A stretch of DNA of 64,000 bases from Methanomicrobia archaeon (GTDB lineage Archaea; Methanobacteriota_B; Thermococci; Methanofastidiosales; NM3): contig JAUVXU010000003.1 in NCBI GenBank assembly GCA_030603445.1, positions 62,001-126,000 of the forward strand. Reading direction: 5' to 3'. Below, piece after piece: positions 35,934-45,513 of the stretch (position 1 is its first letter; each line of letters begins with the position of its first letter). Made by a program: the position numbers and the translations under genes. The notes beneath the pieces were generated by a model, which saw nothing but the letters and a program-made list of their open reading frames with translations, did no database searches and was not told where the DNA came from.

Positions 35934-36953
35934 TCAGCATGTCTCAAGCACCCCTGTGTTCTTTGCAAGTGCCCATGCCGCTTCGTCAGTAAGGCCTCCT
36001 GACCCAAGAATTGTATACCTGTCACGTATGTTATGCGCCATTGTTAATGCCTTGATAATATAAGTATCCTCAATTTGAAGGTCCTTTGCAGTAGATGGTG
36101 CCCTTACTGTGTGAAGCGCTCTTTGAATAGCACGCCACGACCCCCCATGAAGAAACATCATCATTATCGATCCCACACCACACTGCTCCCCGTGCAGGGC
36201 AGGTTTCGGGGCTATAGCATCTAATGCATGGGAAAAAAGATGCTCAGCCCCTGACGCGGGGCGGGATGAGCCAGCTATGCTCATAGCAATTCCAGACGAT
36301 ATAAGGCCTTTTACCACCTTACGTACACTCCTCTCACTGCCTTCCTTGATGATAGATGCGTTTTTTATCATTATTTTTGCTGATAACAAAGAAAGATTTG
36401 CGGCATATTCAGAGAAATATTCACCCTTAAGGCGAAATGCAAGCTCCCAGTCCTTTACTGCCGTGTAATTAGAGATAAGGTCAGCACAGCCTGCTGCAAG
36501 GAAACGATATGGCGCACTGACTATTACACTTGTATCTGCAATTATTGCAACAGGCGGTAGTGCCTGAACAGATGTTTTCTGATCCTTAGCCTGAATAGAT
36601 GCACGAGATGATGCAATCCCATCATGAGACGCTGCGGTCGGGACCGAAATAAATGGAAGGGATTTATAGCGCGAAGATAGCTTTGCAATATCTATGACCG
36701 TCCCGCCACCCACACCAACTACCACATCTATATCATTGGGCAACTCCTGTTCTACTCGCATGACCTCCTCTTGGCTTGCGGGGCCTGTAAAAATGACAGG
36801 GCATCCCAAGTTCTCTGCTACAGACTGCGCGGCAATATCATAAGTCACCTTGTCGCACAACACAACAGGTTTACAATAATCAAGATCATTTAGGATGGAA
36901 GGTATTTCCTTTAGCACATGGCTCCCCAAAACTACTTTTCGGGGCATTTCCAT
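35934..36953 (-). CDS. egsA: sn-Glycerol-1-phosphate dehydrogenase
   Basis: 339 residues from the ATG before EMPRKVVLGSHVL. It reduces dihydroxyacetone phosphate to sn-glycerol-1-phosphate, the first committed step of archaeal lipid synthesis. The NAD(P) site GVGGGTVIDIAKL (about residue 95), VPTAASHDGIASSRAS (about 118) and the zinc ligands in GAEHLFSHALD and LHGEQCGVG are all present. Two ATGs 3 and 7 codons upstream are in frame, but the TATA-like TTAAATAAAC at 36978-36987 best fits this start. UPF0179 follows. Confidence 0.95.
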   Translation of the reverse strand: MEMPRKVVLGSHVLKEIPSILNDLDYCKPVVLCDKVTYDIAAQSVAENLGCPVIFTGPASQEEVMRVEQELPNDIDVVVGVGGGTVIDIAKLSSRYKSLPFISVPTAASHDGIASSRASIQAKDQKTSVQALPPVAIIADTSVIVSAPYRFLAAGCADLISNYTAVKDWELAFRLKGEYFSEYAANLSLLSAKIMIKNASIIKEGSERSVRKVVKGLISSGIAMSIAGSSRPASGAEHLFSHALDAIAPKPALHGEQCGVGSIMMMFLHGGSWRAIQRALHTVRAPSTAKDLQIEDTYIIKALTMAHNIRDRYTILGSGGLTDEAAWALAKNTGVLETC

Positions 36954-37162
36954 AATATGCATGTGCGATGTCATATGTTAAATAAACAAAGTAGCACTTA
37001 ATAATCTTTTTGTAAAAGGGCTCTTATCAAAAATAGTGGTTTGTTGGTTCATTGTTTTTTTAAAAAAGGAGATAAAAAATGCACGCAATAAGATAAGGTG
37101 TCTAGTGAAAACACACTGTCATCTCCAAATGGTTTATATATCCTATAATTAGTGTTAATGGC

Positions 37163-37993
37163 ATGGCAAATCCGCTAGATGCTATAGTGAACTTTATAAT
37201 AAAATATTTCATCGACCCAATACGCCATCACACTGGGTACAACGTGATAAACACATTGACATACGCAATAATACTTGTTATCGGAGTATACTACGTACTA
37301 AAACTACTCGAAAAACTTGATATAAAAGTGAACAAAAAATTCACACAAGCACTTATCCCATTCATGATATTTGGTGGAACATGCCGAGCACTAGTGGATG
37401 CTTCGGTCTATCCAGATACCTTCCTGCTTATAACTCCGGGCATTTACTTCACGATCACGATTATAACTATGACATCCCTTCTTTTGGCACGCACTCTCTC
37501 CTCCAGAAGAGATTGGGAATTTGAACGGATTCTGCAATATATCGGGATATCACTAGCAACAATCAACATGGCACTTGTAATATTAAACATAGAACGTGCC
37601 ATTGCCATTGTCTACATCCTCGGATTCTTTGCCCTTTTTTACGTGCCAATAATAATGGCATCTGCTAAGTTCCCCACTTCATTCCTCAAGGGAAATGAAT
37701 ACATTGTAGGGGCCCATATATTTGATGCATCAACAACATTTTGCGGCATCTACTTCTATGGATATGTAGAACAGCATGTCCTGACTGGATTCTTTATTGA
37801 TATATTTGGGCCATTTGTCATGTTTCCGTTGAAAATTGTGTTCATAACACTAAGTTTATATTTATTGGAATGGATAGTACCAGAAAGTGATGTAGAAACA
37901 CTAAACATTAAAAATATCCTGAAAATGGTCATTATTGTACTTGGGCTTGGTCCGGGGATCAGGAACATGTCTACAATCCTTATGGGGGCATAA
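37163..37993 (+). CDS. DUF63 family membrane protein
   Basis: 276 residues with about seven hydrophobic helices. The segment FGGTCRALVDASVYPDTFLL and the later GAHIFDASTTFCGIYFYG are typical of the archaeal DUF63 family, whose function is unknown. A TATA box (37133-37141) about 26 nt before the ATG and the lack of a ribosome-binding site indicate a leaderless start; an ATG 5 nt earlier is out of frame. The next gene starts 5 nt after the stop. Confidence 0.86.
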   Translation: MANPLDAIVNFIIKYFIDPIRHHTGYNVINTLTYAIILVIGVYYVLKLLEKLDIKVNKKFTQALIPFMIFGGTCRALVDASVYPDTFLLITPGIYFTITIITMTSLLLARTLSSRRDWEFERILQYIGISLATINMALVILNIERAIAIVYILGFFALFYVPIIMASAKFPTSFLKGNEYIVGAHIFDASTTFCGIYFYGYVEQHVLTGFFIDIFGPFVMFPLKIVFITLSLYLLEWIVPESDVETLNIKNILKMVIIVLGLGPGIRNMSTILMGA

Positions 37994-37998
37994 AGGGA

Positions 37999-39252
37999 AT
38001 GAAAAGGAAATATATTTTGCTGTTGTTTATCAGTATGCTCATTACTAGTTTAGCCCCTATAACAAGCGCACAGGAGCCTACCGTGGTGTTAGACACCGTC
38101 TTACCAGAAAGAGGTGGACCTTTGGAAGAGCTGACGATTACATTTACTATTATCAATACCAGCGATGAGGCTATGTGGAGCCCCCAGATACGCATTGATT
38201 TATCAAATGACGTTGATAACTACTTTACCCTAATAGATGATGCATTAGATGTCGATATAGGAGATAGGGAATACTTGGCGCTAAACGATACTGTGACAGT
38301 AGACTACCTCATCATGGCAAACGCGAACTGCCCAGCTAAAAATCATGTTCTCCCCCTTATCCTGCGCTACAGGAGCGGCTCCTGTGAAGGCGGATGTCAA
38401 CAGGAGGAATTCAAGACAAACATAGCTTTGCAGATCTATCGCAATGACCCCATGGTAGCGATATCAGTTATTCCTGCAGAGGATGTGTTTCCGGGGGACC
38501 CCATAAAAATCACGATGCAACTTAATAACTATGGTACTGGGCCTGCCATAAATATTTCCATAAGCACCTCAAGCGAGCCCGAACTATTAGCCCCTGCCGA
38601 AACGATAGTATATTCTAACAAAGACCCACCTGAACTTGGGGTTACTGAAAGTGTGGCCGCCGTTGCAATAATAGACACCGCAGGGGTGCAGCCAGGATAT
38701 TACAATGTAACCATAGACGTTATGTATGAGGACAAATACGGTGATGTAAAGCACCGCACAACAAGCACGGAAGTAAGGGTTAAAGGCACAGCGGTCCAGG
38801 AAGCCATCATCCAAGCAGAACAGCTAAAGACATTAGGCATTAATGCATATCAGATTAAAGATTACACTACAGCTATTTCCTATCTTGAAAGGGCAATAGA
38901 CTTATTTTATCGTGTCGAGAAAAACGATGAGGCCACCATATGTGAAAACTACATACAAATTTCAACGACCTACTTACAGGCACAAAACTACAATATAAAA
39001 GGCGACTCTTTTTTTGATGAAGGGGACTATGAGAATGCGAAGAAATTTTATGAATTGGCCTCCAACCTCTACGAACAACTTGGAAATTCCAATAAGTTTC
39101 TAGAATTAAAGAACAAGATAAATGCATGCAATGATGAAATATACAAATACGACATCATGAACAATGCGTTCTACCTTGCAGTCATCATCTGCATATTATA
39201 CGGAATTGTCACAAAAAGAAAAAAGATAGTAATGAGACTAAAAAGTGATTGA
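37999..39252 (+). CDS. Exported protein with CARDB-like domains, TPR-like helices and C-terminal anchor
   Basis: 417 residues. A signal peptide ends near TSAQ (about residue 26). Two beta-sandwich domains of the CARDB/COG1361 type follow ([17 protein letters not shown], and later [20 protein letters not shown]). Residues about 270-380 are helical repeats with TPR character ([34 protein letters not shown]). A hydrophobic helix (about 389-406) with a basic tail anchors the C-terminus. It is probably co-transcribed with the DUF63 gene 5 nt upstream. The role is unknown; protein-protein scaffolding outside the cell is likely. Confidence 0.75.
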   Translation: MKRKYILLLFISMLITSLAPITSAQEPTVVLDTVLPERGGPLEELTITFTIINTSDEAMWSPQIRIDLSNDVDNYFTLIDDALDVDIGDREYLALNDTVTVDYLIMANANCPAKNHVLPLILRYRSGSCEGGCQQEEFKTNIALQIYRNDPMVAISVIPAEDVFPGDPIKITMQLNNYGTGPAINISISTSSEPELLAPAETIVYSNKDPPELGVTESVAAVAIIDTAGVQPGYYNVTIDVMYEDKYGDVKHRTTSTEVRVKGTAVQEAIIQAEQLKTLGINAYQIKDYTTAISYLERAIDLFYRVEKNDEATICENYIQISTTYLQAQNYNIKGDSFFDEGDYENAKKFYELASNLYEQLGNSNKFLELKNKINACNDEIYKYDIMNNAFYLAVIICILYGIVTKRKKIVMRLKSD

Positions 39253-39906
39253 TTCCCCCGGCATTAACACAATTACATCAGCAAGGTCCCCAACAGCATT
39301 TTTGAACTCATAAGGATCCTGTTCTATTGCAGGGTATGTGCCATAGTGCATCGGTATTACGAATTTTGGCATTATAAGTTCCACCGCCTTAACTGCTTCA
39401 CGAATATCCATAGTATATCTAGAGCCTATGGGCAGAAGCGCCACATCAGGCGCATAAAGCTCCCCTATAAGCTTCATAGAGTAGAACACGCCTGTATCGC
39501 CAGCATGATAAACACGATGGTCACCGAAGTCTACCACAAATCCTGCCGGATTTGCAGAACCTCCCGCGAAGTCTGATGAGTGGGTGGCGTTAGTCATTGT
39601 GATTTTTATCCCCTCGACATCCACGGTCCCCCCTATGTTCATCGGTTCCGTTTTCCCAACGCCTTGGGACTTTGCATAGTTTGCAATCTCAAACATTGCT
39701 ACAAATACCGCATCATTTGCCTTGGCTATAGAAATGGAATCTCCAAGGTGGTCACCGTGGCCGTGCGTTACAAGCACGATGTCTATATCTTTAACATCTT
39801 CAGGCTTTGTGCTCGCCTTTGGATTTCCAGTAAGAAAAGGGTCTATTAACACATTTTTCTTTGATGTTATCTTAAATGCTGCATGACCTAAAAACTCTAT
39901 TTTCAA
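39238..39906 (-). CDS. UPF0173 metallo-beta-lactamase-fold hydrolase
   Basis: 222 residues starting at a TTG ([11 protein letters not shown]) with GGTGAT four nt upstream, the same start type as fttA. The metal site has [11 protein letters not shown] (about residues 50-60), NATHSSD, HAGDTG, and a final MHYGTYP. UlaG-like UPF0173 proteins hydrolyse small phosphate or lactone substrates; the real substrate here is unknown. An in-frame GTG three codons upstream is the alternative start. The 3' end overlaps the exported protein gene by 15 nt. Confidence 0.88.
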   Translation of the reverse strand: MKIEFLGHAAFKITSKKNVLIDPFLTGNPKASTKPEDVKDIDIVLVTHGHGDHLGDSISIAKANDAVFVAMFEIANYAKSQGVGKTEPMNIGGTVDVEGIKITMTNATHSSDFAGGSANPAGFVVDFGDHRVYHAGDTGVFYSMKLIGELYAPDVALLPIGSRYTMDIREAVKAVELIMPKFVIPMHYGTYPAIEQDPYEFKNAVGDLADVIVLMPGESITF

Positions 39907-39955
39907 ATAAATCACCCGCTATATCTTTAAAGATATACCTTAAATAAATTATCTA

Positions 39956-42292
39956 ATGATAATCTATGATTGCGATTATATTGCTATGGGGGAAAAAACC
40001 GTAGTTAGGCTGTATATAAGGGAAGGGGATTCTACCAAGATTATCTATGATGACTCGCATGAACCCTACATATATGCCGAGGCGCTTGACCCAGATGCAT
40101 CTGCAAAAATAACTGATCTTATCAAGGTATCGAACGAAAAAGTAGTACAGGTAGTTCGCGTTGAGGATGTCAAGAGAGTCTACCAGAACAAAGAGCGTGA
40201 TTTCCTAAAGATATTTTTCCGATATCCTTTCGACGTGCCAGAACTAAGAGATGAAATCTCCAAATACGCAAAGATATTTGAATATGATATACCTTATGTC
40301 CGCCGCTATCTGCTTGACAAGAGCATTCCTATCCTAACACCTGTGGATGTGCATACCGAGGAGCGTGACAAAAAAGAATACTTTATCGATGCAGTAAAAA
40401 CGACAGCAGAAGAACCTCAACTAAGGGTTATGAGCTTAGATATAGAGACATACTGCGTTAACAAAGGCATGCCTGATGCAAAAAAGGACCCCATCATAAT
40501 GATATCTGTTGCCATTGGTACTGATTCCAAAGTATTTTGCTGGAAAAAGAGTGACAATGCTGAAGTGTTCAAAGACGAGAAATCTATGATGGAGGGATTC
40601 CTTGCATATCTGGATGAATTCTCCCCACAGGTAATTGTAACTTACAATGGTGACAACTTCGACTTTCCCTATATCAAGAAGCGAGGCAGTATGCACGGGA
40701 TATCACACCCATTTATAACACATATGAAGATACAGGGAAGGGGACAGCATAATAGAACAGAGGTTCCAGGAATGGTACATATTGACCTGTTCCCCATCGT
40801 GAGAAAGAACATCAATTTGTCCAGATACAAATTAGAAAATGTATACAAGGAGTACCTTGGAAAAGATAAGAGTGACATAGAAGGTTCAAAGATATGGCAA
40901 TATTGGGATGATCCCTCCCTTCTTGATGAACTGGTGCTCTACTCAAAAGAAGATGCCGTTGCAACATACGAAATAGGCGAACAGATGCTTCCTCTTGCAT
41001 ACGAACTAACAAAGATAGTTAACCAACGTCCATTTGACGTTTCACGTGCCTCATCATCATCGCTTGTAGAGTGGCTGCTCATAAGACAATGCCATGAGAA
41101 TGGGGAGCTTATCCCAAATCCACCCTCATCAGAAGCCCTCAAATCACGATACAGACAAACATATGAAGGTGCGTATGTCGTAGAACCTATACGTGGCATC
41201 CATGACAACATATTCTACTTTGATTTTCGTTCACTATATCCATCAATAATAATAAGCCACAACATCGACCCCAATACTATTGATTGTGACTGTTGCGTTG
41301 ATAACATATCCCCCACAGGGCATTGTTTTTGTAAGAAACGGGAAGGGTTCATTCCCTCAATATTAGAGGACCTCCTTAAGTGGCGCATGAGAATAAAAGA
41401 AAAGATGAAAGGAAAGACGGGACTAGCTTATAAATCCCTTTACGGCCAGCAGTGGGCGCTTAAGATACTTGCAAACTCATTTTACGGTTATCTGGGATAT
41501 CCAAGGTCAAGGTGGTATTCCAAGGAATCAGCAGAATCAATAACAGCATGGGGGCGCAAGTACATCAACAGTGTCATCGATGCTGCAAAGGAACGCGGAT
41601 TTGACGTGGTGTATGGGGACACGGACTCGTTGTTTGTGCGTACTCCAGTAAAAGATGAGGATAAAGCAAGATTATTCTTAGATGAGATCAACACATCGCT
41701 TCCAGGAAGCATGGAACTTGAACTGGAGGGATTTTACAAGCGCGGTGTCTTTGTCACTAAGAAAAAGTACGCACTAATAGATGAGGATAATAAGATTATC
41801 ACAAAAGGGCTAGAAGTTGTCCGCAGAGACTGGACAGGCATAGCTAAAAAGACGCAAGAAGCTGTTATCTCCAAAATATTAAAGGAAGGAGACATCAAGG
41901 GAGCAATTGATCTGGTACAAAATGTCACAAGGGACATCAAGGAAAACAAAGTCCCTGTAGAGGATTTAGTGATAAATACACAAATCACAATGCCATTATC
42001 CCAATACAAAGCCATAGGGCCCCATGTAAAGATAGCCAAAGAGCTAAAGGAGAAAGGAGAGGACGTGCGTGTCGGGACCATAGTATCGTATCTTGTTTTA
42101 AAGGGGAGCGGCCTTATCAGGGATAAGGTAATTCCAGTAAGCGAATACAAAGGGGGGGCATTAGACACAAACTACTATATCAAGAATCAAGTGCTTCCTG
42201 CAGTTAAGCGCATCTTAGAACCTCTTGGGTACAAAGAAGATGATATGGAATATAACAAAAGCAAGCAAGCAAGCCTAGAGAAATGGTTTTAA
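39956..42292 (+). CDS. polB: DNA polymerase, family B
   Basis: 778 residues, close to Pyrococcus PolB and free of inteins. The 3'-5' exonuclease motifs are MSLDIETY (about residues 158-165), TYNGDNFDFPYI and YSKEDAVATYE. Polymerase motifs are DFRSLYPSIIISHN (A), KILANSFYGYLGYP (B) and VYGDTDSLF (C), each with its catalytic Asp or Lys. The last eight residues, QASLEKWF, fit a PCNA-binding PIP box. The gene diverges from the UPF0173 hydrolase gene, and the preQ0 operon follows 30 nt after its stop. Confidence 0.97.
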   Translation: MIIYDCDYIAMGEKTVVRLYIREGDSTKIIYDDSHEPYIYAEALDPDASAKITDLIKVSNEKVVQVVRVEDVKRVYQNKERDFLKIFFRYPFDVPELRDEISKYAKIFEYDIPYVRRYLLDKSIPILTPVDVHTEERDKKEYFIDAVKTTAEEPQLRVMSLDIETYCVNKGMPDAKKDPIIMISVAIGTDSKVFCWKKSDNAEVFKDEKSMMEGFLAYLDEFSPQVIVTYNGDNFDFPYIKKRGSMHGISHPFITHMKIQGRGQHNRTEVPGMVHIDLFPIVRKNINLSRYKLENVYKEYLGKDKSDIEGSKIWQYWDDPSLLDELVLYSKEDAVATYEIGEQMLPLAYELTKIVNQRPFDVSRASSSSLVEWLLIRQCHENGELIPNPPSSEALKSRYRQTYEGAYVVEPIRGIHDNIFYFDFRSLYPSIIISHNIDPNTIDCDCCVDNISPTGHCFCKKREGFIPSILEDLLKWRMRIKEKMKGKTGLAYKSLYGQQWALKILANSFYGYLGYPRSRWYSKESAESITAWGRKYINSVIDAAKERGFDVVYGDTDSLFVRTPVKDEDKARLFLDEINTSLPGSMELELEGFYKRGVFVTKKKYALIDEDNKIITKGLEVVRRDWTGIAKKTQEAVISKILKEGDIKGAIDLVQNVTRDIKENKVPVEDLVINTQITMPLSQYKAIGPHVKIAKELKEKGEDVRVGTIVSYLVLKGSGLIRDKVIPVSEYKGGALDTNYYIKNQVLPAVKRILEPLGYKEDDMEYNKSKQASLEKWF

Positions 42293-42322
42293 ATTTAGGG
42301 TAATGGGTCAGAGGAGATTAAA

Positions 42323-42667
42323 ATGATTAACAAACATATATATTGGAGAGGTGAACTCTCAGCAGCGCATAGCCTGAAGCTTCCATATGAATCAAAATGC
42401 GCCGCACTTCATGGCCACAACTATCTTGTAGAGGTGTGGGCTTATGGAGAGGTAAACGAGAGCGGAATTATTATAGATTTTACTGATATAAAAAAGACAA
42501 TAAAAAGATATGATCACATCAATCTAAACGATATGCTAGAGCAACCGACCGCAGAAAATCTCGCAACAAAGCTAATTGAAGATATCAAACGCCCAACGCT
42601 TACCAAGCTTCGAATACGCATATGGGAAGATAGGGACAGCTACGCGGAAGTCGAGTGGAAATCATGA
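42323..42667 (+). CDS. queD: 6-carboxytetrahydropterin synthase QueD
   Basis: 114 residues. The zinc and catalytic residues are seen in FSAAHSL-like GELSAAHSLKLP (first His) and CAALHGHNY (Cys and two His, about residues 27-35); later DFTDIKK and the Glu in RIWED are also typical. QueD turns dihydroneopterin triphosphate into 6-carboxytetrahydropterin, step two of preQ0 synthesis. GAGGAGATT lies just before the ATG. It overlaps queE by 4 nt and begins the four-gene preQ0 operon. Confidence 0.93.
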   Translation: MINKHIYWRGELSAAHSLKLPYESKCAALHGHNYLVEVWAYGEVNESGIIIDFTDIKKTIKRYDHINLNDMLEQPTAENLATKLIEDIKRPTLTKLRIRIWEDRDSYAEVEWKS

Positions 42668-43269
42668 ATGTAAGTGAGATATTTGAAAGCATACAGGGCG
42701 AAGGGGCCCTCATGGGAAAACCTATGCTGTTCATACGCCTATCTGGATGTAATTTATCATGTACATGGTGCGATACCCCATACGCACAAGAAAAAGGCAG
42801 TGACATGACTGCTGAAGAAGTAGCTGGCACCATCAGAAAAAGCAAATTGAGCCATGTCTGTTGGACTGGAGGAGAGCCACTGCTGCAAAAGAGCTCTATA
42901 GAAAAAGTTGTGCAAAACACCAAGGACAAAACGCATTGCCTAGAAACAAATGGTACAATAGAAATCCCAGATGATGTGTTTGATGTTATCACTGTGTCGC
43001 CAAAGGACCTTTCAAAGGCACCAATTATTGGGGCAGATGTATACAAGTTCGTTGTTGGTGACCCCCTGCCTGAAAGCATTTCCGAGGTAGTATCGTATGT
43101 GCAGGAACACAACATTCCTGCAGAGAAGGTCTATTTGCAGCCGCTCTGCTCCACTTCAAAAGAGGCACGATATATGTCTGCAATAATATGGAAAGCTTGC
43201 GTGAAACACAGTTTTGCGCTTTCTCCCCGCTTGCATACTATGATTTTTGATAACAGGAGGGGGGTTTAG
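42664..43269 (+). CDS. queE: 7-carboxy-7-deazaguanine synthase QueE (radical SAM)
   Basis: 201 residues from the ATG that overlaps the queD stop (ATGA). The N-terminal EIFESIQGEG is the QueE hallmark, followed by the radical SAM cluster motif CNLSCTWCDTPY (C-x3-C-x2-C variant, about residues 28-36) and a WTGGEPLLQ segment. QueE contracts the pterin ring to carboxydeazaguanine. Its stop shares one base with the queC start. Confidence 0.94.
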   Translation: MNVSEIFESIQGEGALMGKPMLFIRLSGCNLSCTWCDTPYAQEKGSDMTAEEVAGTIRKSKLSHVCWTGGEPLLQKSSIEKVVQNTKDKTHCLETNGTIEIPDDVFDVITVSPKDLSKAPIIGADVYKFVVGDPLPESISEVVSYVQEHNIPAEKVYLQPLCSTSKEARYMSAIIWKACVKHSFALSPRLHTMIFDNRRGV

Positions 43270-43919
43270 TGGATGATGACTGCATAATTATACTAAGCGG
43301 CGGGCTTGACAGCACGGTGCTTGCCTACCATGTGCTTGATAAAGGGCTTCGCCCCCTGCTTTTAACATTTGATTATGGGCAAAAACATACAAAAGAGATT
43401 GCCATGGCAAAACAAACTGCAGAGGTGTTAAATCTTAGGCACCTTGTGATAAGACTGCCCCTAAATGAGATCTTTAAGTACAGCTCCCTGTTAAAGGGTG
43501 GTTCTGACATTCCCGAAGGGCGCTACACTAAAGAGTCGCAAAGAAGCACAGTGGTCCCAAACAGGAACATGATACTCCTTGCAGTCGCTGCCGGTGTTGC
43601 GGAGGATAGGGGAATTTCAAAATTATACTACGGTGCGCACAGCAACGATCGCGCCATATATCCTGACTGCAGGCCGGAATTCATAGATGCAGTAAGCGAA
43701 GCTACAAAAAAGGGGACGTACAACAACGTAGAGATAATAGCTCCTTTCAAAGAGTGTACGAAAGCAGAGGTAGTAAAGGAGGGTGTGCGATTAGATGTAC
43801 CCTTCAAGAACACATGGAGTTGCTACAAAGGAGAGAAAACCCCCTGTGGGAAGTGCGGTACATGTGTTGAGAGAAAAGAGGCATTCAAGCTCGCAGGAGC
43901 TAAGGATCCAGGTGATTAA
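43269..43919 (+). CDS. queC: 7-cyano-7-deazaguanine (preQ0) synthase QueC
   Basis: 216 residues from a GTG preceded by a strong AGGAGGGGGG ribosome-binding site. The PP-loop ATP site is ILSGGLDSTV (about residues 8-17). Near the end four cysteines in CYKGEKTPCGKCGTC bind zinc. QueC converts the carboxy group to a nitrile, giving preQ0, which archaea insert at tRNA position 15 to make archaeosine. It is the third gene of the operon; folE follows 2 nt later. Confidence 0.95.
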   Translation: MDDDCIIILSGGLDSTVLAYHVLDKGLRPLLLTFDYGQKHTKEIAMAKQTAEVLNLRHLVIRLPLNEIFKYSSLLKGGSDIPEGRYTKESQRSTVVPNRNMILLAVAAGVAEDRGISKLYYGAHSNDRAIYPDCRPEFIDAVSEATKKGTYNNVEIIAPFKECTKAEVVKEGVRLDVPFKNTWSCYKGEKTPCGKCGTCVERKEAFKLAGAKDPGD

Positions 43920-43921
43920 GA

Positions 43922-44455
43922 ATGGAAGATAGCATTAGAGAAGTAATGAGCAAAATGAGGGAAAAATACGGATTTTTCAATGATGAGGAAATAGAGAACA
44001 CCCCAAAGAGAATAGAGAAATTCTTTGAAGAGTGGGCAAGAAATAGGGAGTACAAGTTCACCGTATTTGAAAATGAGGAAGGATACGACCAGATGGTCAT
44101 ACTAAAAGTGCCCAACTTTTACTCCATGTGTTCCCATCATCTGTTGCCTTTCTTTGGTGAAGTGGCAATAGGTTATATCCCTGGCAAGAAGATATGCGGC
44201 ATATCAAAACTTGCAAGGCTTGTGAAAAAATATGCATCACAGCCGCAACTGCAGGAAAACATGACCCAGCAGATACTCAATGGATTGAAAAGAGACCTTG
44301 ACACAGAAGACGTAATGATCGTAGTGAAGGCCAGGCATCTTTGCATGGAGATAAGAGGAGTAAAAGCACAAAAACCCCTTATGATCACCTCGGCCATATC
44401 TGGCGTCTTTAAAAATCAAGAACCACGCGAGGAGTTTATGCGCCTCATAGAATAG
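43922..44455 (+). CDS. folE: GTP cyclohydrolase I, FolE (type IA)
   Basis: 177 residues. The zinc ligands are canonical for type IA: Cys and His in MCSHHLLPFFG (about residues 62-72) and the second Cys in RHLCMEIRG (about 139-147). The enzyme opens GTP to dihydroneopterin triphosphate, the starting compound for QueD. Many archaea use MptA (type IB) instead, so this bacterial-like form inside the preQ0 operon is notable. With queD, queE and queC it gives the whole route from GTP to preQ0. Confidence 0.93.
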   Translation: MEDSIREVMSKMREKYGFFNDEEIENTPKRIEKFFEEWARNREYKFTVFENEEGYDQMVILKVPNFYSMCSHHLLPFFGEVAIGYIPGKKICGISKLARLVKKYASQPQLQENMTQQILNGLKRDLDTEDVMIVVKARHLCMEIRGVKAQKPLMITSAISGVFKNQEPREEFMRLIE

Positions 44456-44484
44456 ATGGGATAGCCCTAAAACTATCTACAGAA

Positions 44485-45147
44485 TCATCCTGTCAAGTAC
44501 GCCCTCTTTGCAAATATGTTGTAAAGTGCTGCTTGTGGAATGTTGCCAGTGACTTTATCCTTGACAATAAGTGTCGTCACAAGCCCATCAGAAGATTTAG
44601 TAAAAAGCATGTCATGTCCTATACAAAGGCCTATTAAGACGTTTATCTCCGTCCCTAACTTGTTTAGTATCTCAGCTTGCGTTATTGGGTTGCATGAAGC
44701 TTCAAATGTATCAGGGCCGCGTATCTTAACATCTTTTGGTATCCCTACCTCTGATTTGTCTATTCCGCCGCATTTGCAAAGCACGGCATCAACTTCAAGA
44801 CCGAAAGAATCGAATATAGATCCTATTGCAGCAGCCTCGTTGCTTACCGACTTGCAAAAGGCAAGGCCTATATGCGTCTTCCCTGTCTCTTTTGCATATT
44901 CTACTATTTCACGTATCCTAGGATAACATGGTGCATTCTTGTCATTGATCTTGCAAAATCCCTCTTTCTCGACCCTAGCTGCAGGCACGTTTAGGTTTTT
45001 GACATCCTCAGAAAGGCTCACATCCCTGGCCTTCTCAAAAGTTGAGGGAAATAATATCATAGGGCAGTCTTGCGGAGCTTTATCTTTATCCCAGCTTCCG
45101 GCAAAGCAGAAGTAGCCTGGACATTTGTCACATCTAACTGTACTCAT
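44485..45147 (-). CDS. DUF1847 family cysteine-rich protein
   Basis: 220 residues with at least eleven Cys. An N-terminal CDKCPGYFC cluster and a later CDCPMI-like DCPMIL, NAPCYPRIREIVEYAK, IGLAFCKSV, CKCGG, EASCNPI and GLCIGHDM give the pattern of DUF1847, a presumed metal-binding family of anaerobes with unknown function. It converges with the preQ0 operon. A palindrome (45178-45194) overlaps its likely TATA box. Confidence 0.82.
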   Translation of the reverse strand: MSTVRCDKCPGYFCFAGSWDKDKAPQDCPMILFPSTFEKARDVSLSEDVKNLNVPAARVEKEGFCKINDKNAPCYPRIREIVEYAKETGKTHIGLAFCKSVSNEAAAIGSIFDSFGLEVDAVLCKCGGIDKSEVGIPKDVKIRGPDTFEASCNPITQAEILNKLGTEINVLIGLCIGHDMLFTKSSDGLVTTLIVKDKVTGNIPQAALYNIFAKRAYLTG

Positions 45148-45177
45148 AGTTTCACTTCCACATCAAAAAATGAATCA

Positions 45178-45194
45178 GGTATAATAAATATACC
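45178..45194 (-). promoter_or_regulatory. Palindrome over the probable TATA box of the DUF1847 gene
   Basis: GGTATA and TATACC form a perfect 6-bp inverted repeat with a 5-nt spacer. On the minus strand the centre reads TATTTATTATA, about 31-47 nt before the ATG at 45147. The overlap of dyad and promoter suggests an operator. Confidence 0.4.
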
Positions 45195-45499
45195 GGTGTA
45201 GATTATTCCTCTTCTGGCGAAAGAGTGCTTGTAACTGTCATCTCTTTTGAGTATGTTGGATAATCAGATTCATGATATTTTAGCTATTACAGGAGGTCTT
45301 CTCGCTGTAATTTAAGATAAATTGTCTAGATAAATGAAACTATTTTTGTGAAAAATTTTTTTATATTTTCTAACTTTCAACGTATGCCATTATTAAACTG
45401 TAGAAAAAGTAAAGTTTGATTCTAGCTAGATGTTTGTGTTAAAAAAAAATTAAAAAAGAAAAAATATTAGATATAATTAGTACTTCTTATAAGATACAA
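45195..45499. other. Intergenic region, no gene seen
   Basis: About 300 AT-rich bases between two minus-strand genes. No open frame here has both a start signal and a recognisable product, and no tRNA-like fold is visible. Long A and T runs (45340-45370, 45440-45465) probably serve as terminator for the zinc-ribbon gene. Confidence 0.45.
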
Positions 45500-45513
45500 T
45501 TAGTACTTCTTAT
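45475..45513. repeat. 16-bp direct repeat at the 3' end of the zinc-ribbon gene
   Basis: AATTAGTACTTCTTAT occurs at 45475-45490 and again at 45498-45513, a 23-nt period. The second copy contains the last codons and stop of the small gene on the minus strand; the first lies just beyond it. It looks like a short tandem duplication. Confidence 0.6.

Noticed and set aside
4852-42292. Inteins in rtcB, rfcS or polB
   Set aside because: All motifs are continuous and lengths are normal, with no splicing blocks.
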